Source of the DNA: Avichristensenella sp031550095
Lineage (GTDB): Bacteria; Bacillota; Clostridia; Christensenellales; Aristaeellaceae
DNA: 32,124 nucleotides
Direction of reading: 5' to 3'
NCBI GenBank assembly: GCA_031550095.1
Contig: JAVBOX010000179.1
Location: 1-32,124, forward strand
In this document: piece by piece, positions 9,009-16,861 of the stretch
Layout of the letters: each line of letters starts with the position of its first letter
Position numbering within the stretch: the first letter of the stretch is position 1
Translations under genes and position numbers: made by a program
The notes under the pieces: generated by a model
What the model was told of the DNA's origin: nothing
The model's input: only the letters and a program-made list of their open reading frames with translations
Databases searched by the model: none

Positions 9009-9601
9009 ACAGAGCCTCCTTCATCATCAATCCAGCATATCACCTGGTTGGCGAGGCGTTTTGGCACGCAAAGGCTGTTCGGCGCCTCCAAGTAATACGC
9101 GGTGTTCTCGCCCTCAAGGGGTACCGCGCGGGGCTTGCTCAGGGCGTATCCGAGCGCGACAAGGGTGTGCAGCGAAAAGCGATCCGAAGAAATTCCCAGC
9201 AAAGCAAGGATTTCCTCACGGTCAATGCTCCCAAGCCAGCAGCTTGCAATGCCTTGGGCCTCCGCTGCCAGCAGAATGCTCATGCCGGCCGCGCCTGCAT
9301 CCACATCCGATTCCTGCGCAATTCGCCGGTCCACGAGAATGGCAATATAGGCCGCGGGCTGTGTGGACTCATCCGGCCCGGCACCGCTGCCAGGAAGCAG
9401 CTTGGCCCAATGGGTATATGGAAAAACCCGGGCGCATAACGTATGATTTGAAATGACGGCGAAGCGCAGCGGTTGTCGGTTCAGCATGGTCGGTGAAAGC
9501 CGGGCAGCCTCTGCCATGGCAGCGAGCGCATCATGAGGTACAGGCTGCCTTGTAAAACGGCGAACGCTGCGCCGGCTCCATAGAGCTTCCAATGCGGCCA
9601 T
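8993..9601 (-). CDS. Nitroreductase-family flavoprotein
   Basis: The 202-residue protein opens with ALEALWSRRSVRRF, the FMN-binding start of the nitroreductase family. It continues with LSPTMLNRQPLRFAVI, DAGAAGMSILLAAEAQGI and SCWLGSID, which fit the same fold. These enzymes reduce quinones, nitro compounds or flavins with NAD(P)H. An upstream in-frame start at 9643 is possible. I prefer the ATG at 9601 because it matches the family N terminus, has AAAGGAAG before it, and lies downstream of the promoter at 9627-9655. It is the first gene of a transcript containing DUF4097, copZ and copA. A copper-induced nitroreductase (CinD) is known in Lactococcus, so a role in copper or oxidative stress is a reasonable inference. 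Confidence 0.87.
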   Translation of the reverse strand: MAALEALWSRRSVRRFTRQPVPHDALAAMAEAARLSPTMLNRQPLRFAVISNHTLCARVFPYTHWAKLLPGSGAGPDESTQPAAYIAILVDRRIAQESDVDAGAAGMSILLAAEAQGIASCWLGSIDREEILALLGISSDRFSLHTLVALGYALSKPRAVPLEGENTAYYLEAPNSLCVPKRLANQVICWIDDEGGSVWNET

Positions 9602-9626
9602 CGTATCCACTTCCTTTCCATGCCAT

Positions 9627-9655
9627 AGTATATCATAGCGCATTCAGTAAGAAAA
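9627..9655 (-). promoter_or_regulatory. Probable promoter of the nitroreductase-copZ-copA operon
   Basis: The minus strand has an extended -10 element, TG-A-TATACT (-10 hexamer 9627-9632). A weak -35 (TTTTCT, 9650-9655) lies 17 bases upstream. It sits between the nagZ terminator and the nitroreductase start. I see no TACAnnTGTA CopY operator and cannot assign a regulator. Confidence 0.5.
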
Positions 9656-9680
9656 GGGCGAATGGCATCTCCGCACAACG

Positions 9681-9702
9681 AAAAAGGCGGCTCTGCCGCC
9701 TT
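9681..9702 (-). terminator. Rho-independent terminator after nagZ
   Basis: On the minus strand an 8-base-pair stem (AAGGCGGC / GCCGCCTT, 3-base loop) runs straight into a T5 tract. It lies about 65 bases past the nagZ stop and upstream of the next promoter. It cleanly ends the guaA-to-nagZ transcript. Confidence 0.85.
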
Positions 9703-9768
9703 GAGTTGTTTATGCTTATAGCAGCTAAATTTATTGGGATAACCTTGCGTAATGGTTGTGACGGCGAT

Positions 9769-11328
9769 TTATCCCATGTCCACCGGCAAAGCGCCCAGTG
9801 CTGTGATCTCACCCTTAAGGACCCTGCACGCGGCCTGGATGGATGGGCGCGTTAAGCCGTATAGGCAGAGTACTGGGCAGTCAGGCTCAATCGACGCCTC
9901 TTCATAGGGCAATCCCGTGAGAATGACGATGGCTCTTTTCTCCCGCCTTTTCACCTCCCGCAAGAGAGAGAGAGAAGCGCCTTCCTGTTCCGGCTTGTCA
10001 ATGCCTATGACGACCGTATCAAAGCTGTCGATGGCGGCGGACAGATCGGTTTCACCTGTGAGAAGCAGCTTTTCGCAGCCGAGGGATTCCGCGGCTATTT
10101 CCGCAAAGGTTAGCGATCGCCAATCTCCTTCCGCGACGCCAAACCGAAGCTCCTTGACTGTTTGAGAAGCGCAAAGAACGCGTCCCGCGAGAGGCTTGAT
10201 CGGAATATCCCGGAGCTGGGTTATGGACGCTTCGGCCACACGCTGAGCGAGGGCGGCGTGAGATTCCCAATCCACTCTATGGAACGCGGAAGTTGATATG
10301 CCCGCTTTCACGGCCAAAACCCGCCGCAGCGCCTGATCAATACGGGCCATGGGGATCTCGTTGGATTGGGCGGCCTTCACAAGGGCGCGGCAACATGCGG
10401 ATTGGGAATCGTAATGTCCTGGCCCGCCCGTGCCAACGCAGATAAGATCGACTCCATTTTTCAGCGCTTCCACACATCCCTGTTCCAACCCAAAACGGGC
10501 TTGTACCCCCTGCATATGCATCGCGTCGCTTACAATCAGCCCACAGAAGCTCATTTCATCGCGAAGAAGCCCTTGCAGAATTCGGCTGGAAAGGGTGGCC
10601 GGCACGCATGGGTCATAGGCCGAAAACACAATATGAGAAGTCATGATGGCCGCCATCCCCGCGCGAATCGCTTCCAGGAAAGGCAGGAAATCCGTTTTCC
10701 ATAGGGCTTCTTTGGGTTTATCAACGATGGGAAGGCCAAAGTGTGAGTCCACGGATGTATCCCCATGGCCAGGAAAATGCTTGCCGCAGGCGGTTACCCC
10801 GGCGGACTGCATTCCCTTCATCATCGCAATGCCCAGTTCCGCGACCTCCATGGCATTATCGCCAAAGGACCGAACGCCGATGACTGGATTGCGCAAATTT
10901 GCGTTCACATCCAGAACAGGGGCAAAATTCATACCGATACCCATGGCGCTGAGCTCAACGCCCATGGCGCGCCCAACATCCTCGGCCAAGACAAGATTTT
11001 TCGTCGCGCCCAGCGCCATGGCCGTTGGAAACCAAGTGACATCCTGGCGAAAGCGCATCACCCGGCCCCCCTCATGATCCACCGCGATGAGGGCGGGAAT
11101 GCCGCAGCGCACCTGAACGCTCCGCTGGAGAGCCCTGTTGAGCGCGATGGTCTGCTCAGGATCTCTCGCGTTGTTGCCAAAATGCACGAAATTGCTGATG
11201 TGATTATCTTTGATAAACCCCTCGGCATCAGCATTCAGAGCCTGTCCATCCAGGCTTGCCATAACCAACTGGCCGATTTTCTCCTCAAGGGTTAAGGCGG
11301 CGCTACTCAGCTTTTGATCCGATTTCAT
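9769..11328 (-). CDS. nagZ: Glycoside hydrolase family 3 beta-N-acetylhexosaminidase (NagZ type)
   Basis: The 519-residue enzyme has the family 3 barrel, with the N-acetylglucosaminidase signature KHFPGHGDT at 183-191. This carries the His/Asp pair used as acid/base in NagZ. The likely nucleophile is Asp268 in IVSDAMHMQG. Residues after about 350 form an extra C-terminal domain, as in the longer Bacillus-type enzymes; the E. coli NagZ is only about 340 residues. No signal peptide is visible, so it should act inside the cell on muropeptide-derived GlcNAc-MurNAc sugars. The ATG at 11328 overlaps the aldolase gene by 26 bases. It is the last gene before the terminator. A short (AG)6 run at 9963-9974 lies within its coding sequence. 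Confidence 0.9.
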   Translation of the reverse strand: MKSDQKLSSAALTLEEKIGQLVMASLDGQALNADAEGFIKDNHISNFVHFGNNARDPEQTIALNRALQRSVQVRCGIPALIAVDHEGGRVMRFRQDVTWFPTAMALGATKNLVLAEDVGRAMGVELSAMGIGMNFAPVLDVNANLRNPVIGVRSFGDNAMEVAELGIAMMKGMQSAGVTACGKHFPGHGDTSVDSHFGLPIVDKPKEALWKTDFLPFLEAIRAGMAAIMTSHIVFSAYDPCVPATLSSRILQGLLRDEMSFCGLIVSDAMHMQGVQARFGLEQGCVEALKNGVDLICVGTGGPGHYDSQSACCRALVKAAQSNEIPMARIDQALRRVLAVKAGISTSAFHRVDWESHAALAQRVAEASITQLRDIPIKPLAGRVLCASQTVKELRFGVAEGDWRSLTFAEIAAESLGCEKLLLTGETDLSAAIDSFDTVVIGIDKPEQEGASLSLLREVKRREKRAIVILTGLPYEEASIEPDCPVLCLYGLTRPSIQAACRVLKGEITALGALPVDMG

Positions 11329-12223
11329 TTTTAATCACCTTTTGACCGGATACAGGCCCATAAAGGGAGGCCTTTCCGGCACAGCCATACACATGCATCC
11401 AGCGCATCAATTCATCCCGGTACGCGTTTTGTTGCACATCCCAAAGGTCATAGATCTTGTTTCCCGAAAAGTCCGCCACGCGGATGGCTTCCAAAGCTGC
11501 CTGGAACAGATCGGTATTGATATTTACTTTGTTGATGCCCAAGGAACATACCTTGCGTAGGTTCTCTTCCCCTGTGCCGCTTCCTCCATGGAGAACCAAA
11601 GGAAAGCCGCCCGTCGCCCGCTTAATGGCTACCAAGCGCTCAAAATCCAAGCGAGGGTTGCCCTTGTATTGCCCATGGGCGGTGCCGATGGAAACCGCCA
11701 GACAATCCACCCCTGTTTCCTGAATGAACCGCACTGCCTGCTCCGGATCCGTATGGATGGTATCTCCATCTACGTCGTATTTGTCCCCGGATCCCACATG
11801 GCCCAATTCAGCTTCCACGCTGACACCCACCGAATGGGCAAGCTCCACAATGAAGCGAACCTGGCGGACGTTTTCCTCATAGGAAAGGCTGGAGCGGTCC
11901 ACCATCACCGAGGTATAACCCGCTTGTATACAGCGCATGATCTCGGCAAGACAGGGCTTAAAATCATCGTGATTGCTCCCGCCATGATCAAGGCTAATGG
12001 CGATGGGCACAAAGGAACGCTCCGCCAGCAGCTTGGCCTGGGCGCCCAGGAACGGTGCGTCTGGCGGAATGAAATAAGCGATATCGATGATCAGCGGTGA
12101 ATTGCAAGATTCAGCCGCTTCAATTACAGCACGCGCAGTGGTTTCGTTTTGGATATTTGGCGCGGCGATCGCAAAGCCTTGGGCGCTGGCAACATCCAAA
12201 AGAGCTTTCATCGTTACAAGCAT
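11303..12223 (-). CDS. fba: Class II (metal-dependent) fructose/tagatose-bisphosphate aldolase family
   Basis: The 306-residue protein shows the class II aldolase pattern. It has SLDHGG with catalytic Asp79 and metal-binding His80, then EAELGHVGSGD, SIGTAHGQYKG with a further metal ligand His, LHGGSGTG, and NINTDL for phosphate binding. The family splits hexose bisphosphates into dihydroxyacetone phosphate and an aldehyde. Fructose-1,6-bisphosphate and tagatose-1,6-bisphosphate cannot be told apart by eye. The ATG at 12223 is preceded by AAGGGAGA. It sits between the ABC exporter and nagZ, with which it overlaps, so the last two genes of this operon are sugar-metabolic while the preceding three are not. 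Confidence 0.88.
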   Translation of the reverse strand: MLVTMKALLDVASAQGFAIAAPNIQNETTARAVIEAAESCNSPLIIDIAYFIPPDAPFLGAQAKLLAERSFVPIAISLDHGGSNHDDFKPCLAEIMRCIQAGYTSVMVDRSSLSYEENVRQVRFIVELAHSVGVSVEAELGHVGSGDKYDVDGDTIHTDPEQAVRFIQETGVDCLAVSIGTAHGQYKGNPRLDFERLVAIKRATGGFPLVLHGGSGTGEENLRKVCSLGINKVNINTDLFQAALEAIRVADFSGNKIYDLWDVQQNAYRDELMRWMHVYGCAGKASLYGPVSGQKVIKNEIGSKAE

Positions 12224-12276
12224 AGACGTCTCCCTTTCGATACGCTGATCTTAAGCCGCTTATAGAACGCTTGCTT

Positions 12277-14193
12277 CTAGAATGCGACTTCCTGGTCGCG
12301 AGTTTCCTTGATAAGCTCAACGCTGCGCTGACGAACCCTATAAATCTTATCGCAAACGGTGAACACAGACGGGCGGTGCGTCGTAAGGATGCATGTCTTG
12401 CAGACGCCGCTGGCGAAAATATTGTCCAGCACTTCCTTTTCCGTATAGATATCCAAGGCGCTTGTGGCCTCATCCAACAGCAAAATCGGGGCGTTGCGCA
12501 GAAGGGCCCTGGCGATAGCAAGGCGCTGTGCCTGGCCTTCGGAAACGCCGATGCCCCGCTCGCCGATCTTTGTATCCAGACCTTGTGGCAATGAGCTGAT
12601 GAAATTCCATAGGCAGGCCTGCTCAAGCGCCCGGATGATCATGGCTTCATCGGCGTTGGGATTGCCCATCTCCATGTTTTCCCGGATCGTTCCAGAGAAC
12701 ATGGTGTTGCCCTGGGGCACATAGGAGAAGAATTCTCGGGTCTCGACGGAAAGATCCAAGATTTCGTTTTTACCGGTCTTTAGGTAAGCCTTGCCAAGGT
12801 TGGGTGTCAAGAGGCCAAGGACCAAACGGATCAATGTGGTTTTCCCTTCGCCGGAAGGGCCGACAAAAGCAACCGTTTCCCCAGGATTGACGGTAATGTT
12901 TACATCATGGAGCACGATCTCATTCGCTACATAGGCGAAGGCTAGGTCATCCACCTGAAGACCAAGGCCGTTTTTCTCAGCCTTTTCGGCAAAATCGCTG
13001 ACCGCTTCCGGTATTTGCGTGCGGTCTCTCGGCAATTCATAGAGGGTCATGACACGCTCCGCGCTGGCGGATATTTCAATGGAACTCATGATGAAGCCGA
13101 TGACGGTGGTGACCGGGGTGATCACCATGGGGCTTATCATGCTATAGGACATAAGCGTTCCGAATGAGGTATGCCCATCGATGAGGCGAAGGAGAAGATA
13201 TAAGAAACCGGCGGTACTGATGACGCGCCCGATCGCTCCTGTGATGGCGCCGGTAACGATGCCGTATTTGGTTCTTTCGATGGTCAGGTCATAGACCTCC
13301 TGGTGAATGCCCCGGTACCGGCCAATGAACTGCGGTACCAGCATAAAGGATTTGATGACCATGATGTTGGCCATGGACTCGTAAAGAAAGCTGGAGTTCT
13401 TCGCGTTCAGTTCCAGGCTTCGCTTGCTGTAATACCTCGTTCGGCGGCCTTTCAGCCATATGTTGAAAAGATAAAGTGGAACTCCGATGAACGCCACGAT
13501 TAAAAGCGTCCAGTCCAAGTGGATCATTACGCCAAGCGCCACGACGAAGGTGACTGCCTGCACGATCAAGCTTGGCACTGTGCTCATGGCAAAGCCGGAC
13601 ACCGTGTCCGCGTCGCTGGATACACGTTGAACCAAATCTCCCGCGTGATACTGGGTCAAGGACAGCCAATCGCTTTCCAAAATGGTGGAGTATACCTTCC
13701 GCTTGATGCCAAGGCCTAAATCCATTTGCAAGTGAATGTTAAAAAACTGCATAAAGAGGGAATAAGCATAGCTGATCAACTTATACGCCAAATAAACAAA
13801 AACGATGGTCGTCAGATCGATAACGATGTGATCAACGCCAAGCATGGGGATAGAAATGGGAAGAATCGTCGGTATGGCCAGCATATTATAAATGCTCATA
13901 AACTTTCCAAACAGGTTCAGCTGGCGAAGTTCCAGGGCCTTTGCATCAATCATTTGGATGATATCGGTGATGTTTGGCATGATCTGGTCGATTACCTGGC
14001 GATAAATAAGGGCGTAGGCAATGCCAAAGAGGGAAAAGAAAAGGCTGAGCCCGGTCAAAAAAGAGATTCTGCCCCGATACCCCCTGCTGAATCGGTTCAT
14101 CCATTTGAGCTGCTGCCAGATACGTCCCCAGTCAATCGCCTCAATATTTTCCTGCTGGAAACCCACAAGGCGGCTCATAAGTTTTTTTAGCAT
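12277..14193 (-). CDS. ABC exporter, fused membrane and ATPase domains
   Basis: The 638-residue half-transporter should work as a homodimer that exports a substrate across the membrane. Residues about 40-370 are an exporter-type transmembrane domain with five or six hydrophobic segments (for example 44-64, 122-150, 205-246, 315-338). The ATPase domain has Walker A GPSGEGKTT (445-453), the Q-loop region YVPQGNTMF, a signature reading SEGQ (551-554) instead of LSGGQ, Walker B ILLLDE (570-575) and the H-loop TTHRPS. There is no N-terminal C39 peptidase domain. GGAGG precedes the ATG at 14193, 13 bases after the S24/S26 gene. The context suggests export of a peptide cut by that peptidase, but the substrate is not visible. 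Confidence 0.92.
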   Translation of the reverse strand: MLKKLMSRLVGFQQENIEAIDWGRIWQQLKWMNRFSRGYRGRISFLTGLSLFFSLFGIAYALIYRQVIDQIMPNITDIIQMIDAKALELRQLNLFGKFMSIYNMLAIPTILPISIPMLGVDHIVIDLTTIVFVYLAYKLISYAYSLFMQFFNIHLQMDLGLGIKRKVYSTILESDWLSLTQYHAGDLVQRVSSDADTVSGFAMSTVPSLIVQAVTFVVALGVMIHLDWTLLIVAFIGVPLYLFNIWLKGRRTRYYSKRSLELNAKNSSFLYESMANIMVIKSFMLVPQFIGRYRGIHQEVYDLTIERTKYGIVTGAITGAIGRVISTAGFLYLLLRLIDGHTSFGTLMSYSMISPMVITPVTTVIGFIMSSIEISASAERVMTLYELPRDRTQIPEAVSDFAEKAEKNGLGLQVDDLAFAYVANEIVLHDVNITVNPGETVAFVGPSGEGKTTLIRLVLGLLTPNLGKAYLKTGKNEILDLSVETREFFSYVPQGNTMFSGTIRENMEMGNPNADEAMIIRALEQACLWNFISSLPQGLDTKIGERGIGVSEGQAQRLAIARALLRNAPILLLDEATSALDIYTEKEVLDNIFASGVCKTCILTTHRPSVFTVCDKIYRVRQRSVELIKETRDQEVAF

Positions 14194-14206
14194 TGGAATT
14201 CCTCCG

Positions 14207-14692
14207 TTACTCTTTGCCTAGCAATTGCTTTATACCACGCCAAATGGCGAACAAGGGCCAACGAATTGGAAGGGTCAACGACCAGCACCATACATACCCT
14301 CGATACCCAATTCCGTCTACATTCACTGGATTTTGGTTGCGCATAAGCAGAATTGCTTTGGCCAATACCCGATCTTTGGGGATAGGACCCTCGGTCCAGG
14401 CCTGCGCGTCTCCGTTCATGATCAGTCCATCCGCCTTTATGCGGCGCACCCGGTGCAGTGCGTACCCGCTTGGCGACCGCTCGCTCTTGAAGAACACGAT
14501 ATCATGTCGCTTCGGGGGCCAAATATCCAAAGGCGCCAAAACAGCGGCGTCCCGCCTTGGCTTCAGCGTTGGGCGCATGCTGTCGCCGCTGATCTGGAGC
14601 GTCACTTGCTGACCCTGGGCTAGCAGCTGCTCCATCCTGTACCCTATGGTCGCGGCGTCGCCGCGCTGATAGCCGTCTACAATTGAAGACAT
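14207..14692 (-). CDS. S24/S26-family (signal-peptidase-like) serine protease
   Basis: The 161-residue protein carries ISGDSMRPTL, the Ser-containing box of signal peptidases and LexA-like proteases. This is followed by HDIVFFKS, YALHRVRRI and MNGDAQ...GPI, which follow the order of signal peptidase boxes. The second catalytic residue appears to be His (LHRV), as in SipW and the endoplasmic-reticulum type, instead of Lys. A hydrophobic stretch near the C terminus (about 135-155) could anchor it to the membrane; there is no N-terminal membrane helix. I use the ATG at 14692 because the upstream GTG at 14704 is too close to its GGAG. The start overlaps the HprK-like gene by 16 bases. It may remove leader peptides for the adjacent exporter. 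Confidence 0.75.
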   Translation of the reverse strand: MSSIVDGYQRGDAATIGYRMEQLLAQGQQVTLQISGDSMRPTLKPRRDAAVLAPLDIWPPKRHDIVFFKSERSPSGYALHRVRRIKADGLIMNGDAQAWTEGPIPKDRVLAKAILLMRNQNPVNVDGIGYRGYVWCWSLTLPIRWPLFAIWRGIKQLLGKE

Positions 14693-15528
14693 TTGTACAC
14701 ACACTCCACGGCACCTTCGTCCGGCAAACAGGCAAGCCGGTGCATGGGAACGCCTGTAATGATGGATTCAAGTGTCTGCATGCCCATTTCGAACAGATCG
14801 GGCTGCCAAAGGGGCAAAGAGGACTGAGAAATAAACAAGCCGAGTCCTTCCGTCTGCGGAATGAGGGTAATGGTGTTCTCTTTGGCTTGTTCCAGCATGA
14901 TGATTGATCGAAGGGGAATGCGCCGGTTGATGAACAGATCACTGGATCCCGCGTAAGGGGAGCCATACGCATAAATGATGCCGCCCTCTTCCCTCAAAAT
15001 AGCCCTGTCCCCGTTGAGAATCCGCGCACCTTTGTGCTTTTCCCAAAGGCCCGCCTGGGTTGATTTGCCGGTTTGAGAGGGGGCGCTGAACGCGATACCC
15101 TGCCCTTCGTATTCGATCAGGGCACAATGGAGTATAAGCCCGCGGAAGGGCAACAGCGTCTTTTCAAAGGAGAAGGCGTTGCCAAAGCCCATAAAATCCA
15201 GCCAGTCGCTGGGGATGTAGATGGTCGCTTCGCCCCACGCGCCGATGCGCTGGGCAAACCACATAGACCGGGGATCCCCCATCTGCATGGCGATTTTGTT
15301 GTACATCATGCCGTCATGCAAATAAAGCTGGTTGACTACATCCTCGCTAACCATCGCCATCGTTTCAGCAGGCGGGATGGGCAGGGTATTTGGCTCATAG
15401 GGGCGAATGTGATACAGAATATCAGCCGGGCCTGGTTCGCAGGCAAACGGCTCAAAGTTTTCCATTCGGGGAATGCCAGGCACTTCCTCAATGGCGATTC
15501 GCAATCCAGCCACATGATAATACAACAT
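14677..15528 (-). CDS. HPr-kinase-like P-loop protein
   Basis: The 283-residue protein has a Walker A loop, SAPSQTGKS (148-156), followed by an acidic residue in LNGDRAI (Asp174). This is the arrangement of the HPr kinase / PEP carboxykinase superfamily. The N-terminal half (about 1-130) resembles no domain I recognise. It is not ordinary HPr kinase, whose N-terminal domain and HPr-binding signature are missing. Proteins of this type occur in lasso-peptide and PqqD/radical-SAM peptide clusters, where some phosphorylate the precursor. Here it is followed by a signal-peptidase-like protein and an ABC exporter. It starts 15 bases after guaA with only a weak ribosome binding site, so expression may rely on translation of guaA. 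Confidence 0.72.
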   Translation of the reverse strand: MLYYHVAGLRIAIEEVPGIPRMENFEPFACEPGPADILYHIRPYEPNTLPIPPAETMAMVSEDVVNQLYLHDGMMYNKIAMQMGDPRSMWFAQRIGAWGEATIYIPSDWLDFMGFGNAFSFEKTLLPFRGLILHCALIEYEGQGIAFSAPSQTGKSTQAGLWEKHKGARILNGDRAILREEGGIIYAYGSPYAGSSDLFINRRIPLRSIIMLEQAKENTITLIPQTEGLGLFISQSSLPLWQPDLFEMGMQTLESIITGVPMHRLACLPDEGAVECVYKCLQL

Positions 15529-15543
15529 TTTATATTCTCTATT

Positions 15544-16794
15544 CTATTCCCACTCAATGGCGGCAGGCGGCTTGCATGTCACATCCAATACGACGCGGCT
15601 GACCTGGGGTACCTCGGCGGTGATGCGGCCTGAAATCTTGGCGACAACATCATAGGGAATTCGAACCCACTCCGCCGACATGAAGTCGTTCGTCGTCACG
15701 GCACGAACGCAGATCACATGGGCGTATATCCGCTTGCCACCTTGAATGCCCACGGAATTGGCGCCGGTCAGCACGGTGAAAAACTGGTCAATTTTCCCTT
15801 CTAAGCCGGCGTTTCGAATTTCTTCTCGCAAAATAGCGTCTGCTTCCCGTTCAATGTGGACTTTTTCCCGGGTAAGCTCTCCCATGACCCGAACGCCAAG
15901 GCCCGGTCCAGGAAACGGCTGCCGCCGAACCATGCTTTCCGGCAGACCAAGGGCGGCACCCACATCCCGCACCTCATCCTTAAAGAGCATCCGAACCGGT
16001 TCTACCAATCCTTTAAAGCGGATGTGCTCCGGAAGGCCTCCTACGTTATGGTGGCTCTTGATCAACGCTTCGCCAGGGGTGACGCCGCTCTCAATGATAT
16101 CCGGATAAATGGTGCCCTGGGCGAGATAATCGAGGCGGCCAAGCCTTTCCGCCTCCGCGACAAACACATCGATGAATTCCGCGCCGATGGTCTTGCGCTT
16201 TGCTTCCGGGTCGATAACGCCCTTAAGCTTATCAAGGAAACGATCCACCGCGTCCACAGAGATGAAGTTAACGGGAAATGTTTCGGTAAAGACGCGCCGC
16301 ACCTCCTCCGGCTCCCCCTTGCGCATCAGGCCATGATTGACAAAAACACAATCCAGGCGATCACCAATGGCCCGATAGAGAAGCGCGGCTGTGACAGCGC
16401 TGTCCACACCCCCGGAAAGGCCAAGCAACACCCTGCCATCCCCAACCTGGGCGCGAATTTCCCGAATAGCATCCTCGATAAAGGCATTCATATCCCAATC
16501 TGCGCGGCAAGCGCATTCCTCGAAAAGGAACCGCTCGAGGCCTTCACCGTCCCCTTGCTTTTGAACGCGAAAAAAGGGCAATCCCATGTCAAAAACACCT
16601 GGATCACAGGGGATATCGTCGAAAGACGCACCGGCCAGGACAAATCCTACAGGCTCGTGGGCACGAAGAACATCCGTTGCCGCGTTGCAGGGCAACACCT
16701 CGCAAAAGACATGCGCCATGCGAATTTTTCGCGCGATGAAGGACGCGAGAGGTCCTCCATAGTTAAGAACGAGCACTGTTTGGGATTTTGCCAT
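15544..16794 (-). CDS. guaA: GMP synthase with a gutted glutaminase domain
   Basis: The synthetase part is intact. It has the ATP-pyrophosphatase loop LSGGVDS (126-132), QGTIYPDIIES, KSHHNVGGLP, RRQPFPGPGLG and the C-terminal dimerisation domain ending CKPPAAIEWE. The protein is only 416 residues, against about 510 for the family. The glutamine amidotransferase domain keeps roughly its first 77 residues, up to DMGLPFFRV. It then jumps to LERFLFEECAC, the linker that normally follows this domain. The region with the nucleophile Cys (GICYG) and the catalytic His-x-Glu is absent. The frame is continuous, so this is an in-frame deletion. The enzyme could use free ammonia or borrow a separate glutaminase to make GMP from XMP. 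A strong AAAGGAGG precedes the ATG at 16794. Confidence 0.92.
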   Translation of the reverse strand: MAKSQTVLVLNYGGPLASFIARKIRMAHVFCEVLPCNAATDVLRAHEPVGFVLAGASFDDIPCDPGVFDMGLPFFRVQKQGDGEGLERFLFEECACRADWDMNAFIEDAIREIRAQVGDGRVLLGLSGGVDSAVTAALLYRAIGDRLDCVFVNHGLMRKGEPEEVRRVFTETFPVNFISVDAVDRFLDKLKGVIDPEAKRKTIGAEFIDVFVAEAERLGRLDYLAQGTIYPDIIESGVTPGEALIKSHHNVGGLPEHIRFKGLVEPVRMLFKDEVRDVGAALGLPESMVRRQPFPGPGLGVRVMGELTREKVHIEREADAILREEIRNAGLEGKIDQFFTVLTGANSVGIQGGKRIYAHVICVRAVTTNDFMSAEWVRIPYDVVAKISGRITAEVPQVSRVVLDVTCKPPAAIEWE

Positions 16795-16833
16795 GCCAAT
16801 ACCTCCTTTAATGCCATTGAATACACAACGAAT

Positions 16834-16861
16834 AGTATACCATATTACAGTTTTTGCGCAA
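16834..16861 (-). promoter_or_regulatory. Probable promoter of guaA and the genes behind it
   Basis: The minus strand carries an extended -10, TG-G-TATACT (hexamer 16834-16839). TTGCGC (16856-16861) lies 16 bases upstream. The -35 lies inside the end of queT. The guaA start is about 40 bases downstream. I see no purine riboswitch in the short leader. Confidence 0.5.

Noticed and set aside
9602..9680. CopY- or CsoR-type copper operator before the nitroreductase gene
   Set aside because: No TACAnnTGTA box or convincing long inverted repeat is present, and no regulator gene lies in the operon.
9963..9974. (AG)6 run inside nagZ as a phase-variation switch
   Set aside because: Six dinucleotide units are short for reliable slippage, and the gene is intact and central to cell-wall recycling, so this is probably chance.
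14207..14692. LexA-like SOS repressor
   Set aside because: The protein has the Ser box shared with LexA but no N-terminal helix-turn-helix. It has a C-terminal hydrophobic segment and sits beside an exporter, which fits a signal-peptidase-like protein better.
16540..16580. Frameshift explaining the missing glutaminase part of guaA
   Set aside because: The frame runs straight from the N-terminal fragment into the linker, and there is not enough DNA to hold the missing 100 or so residues in another frame.
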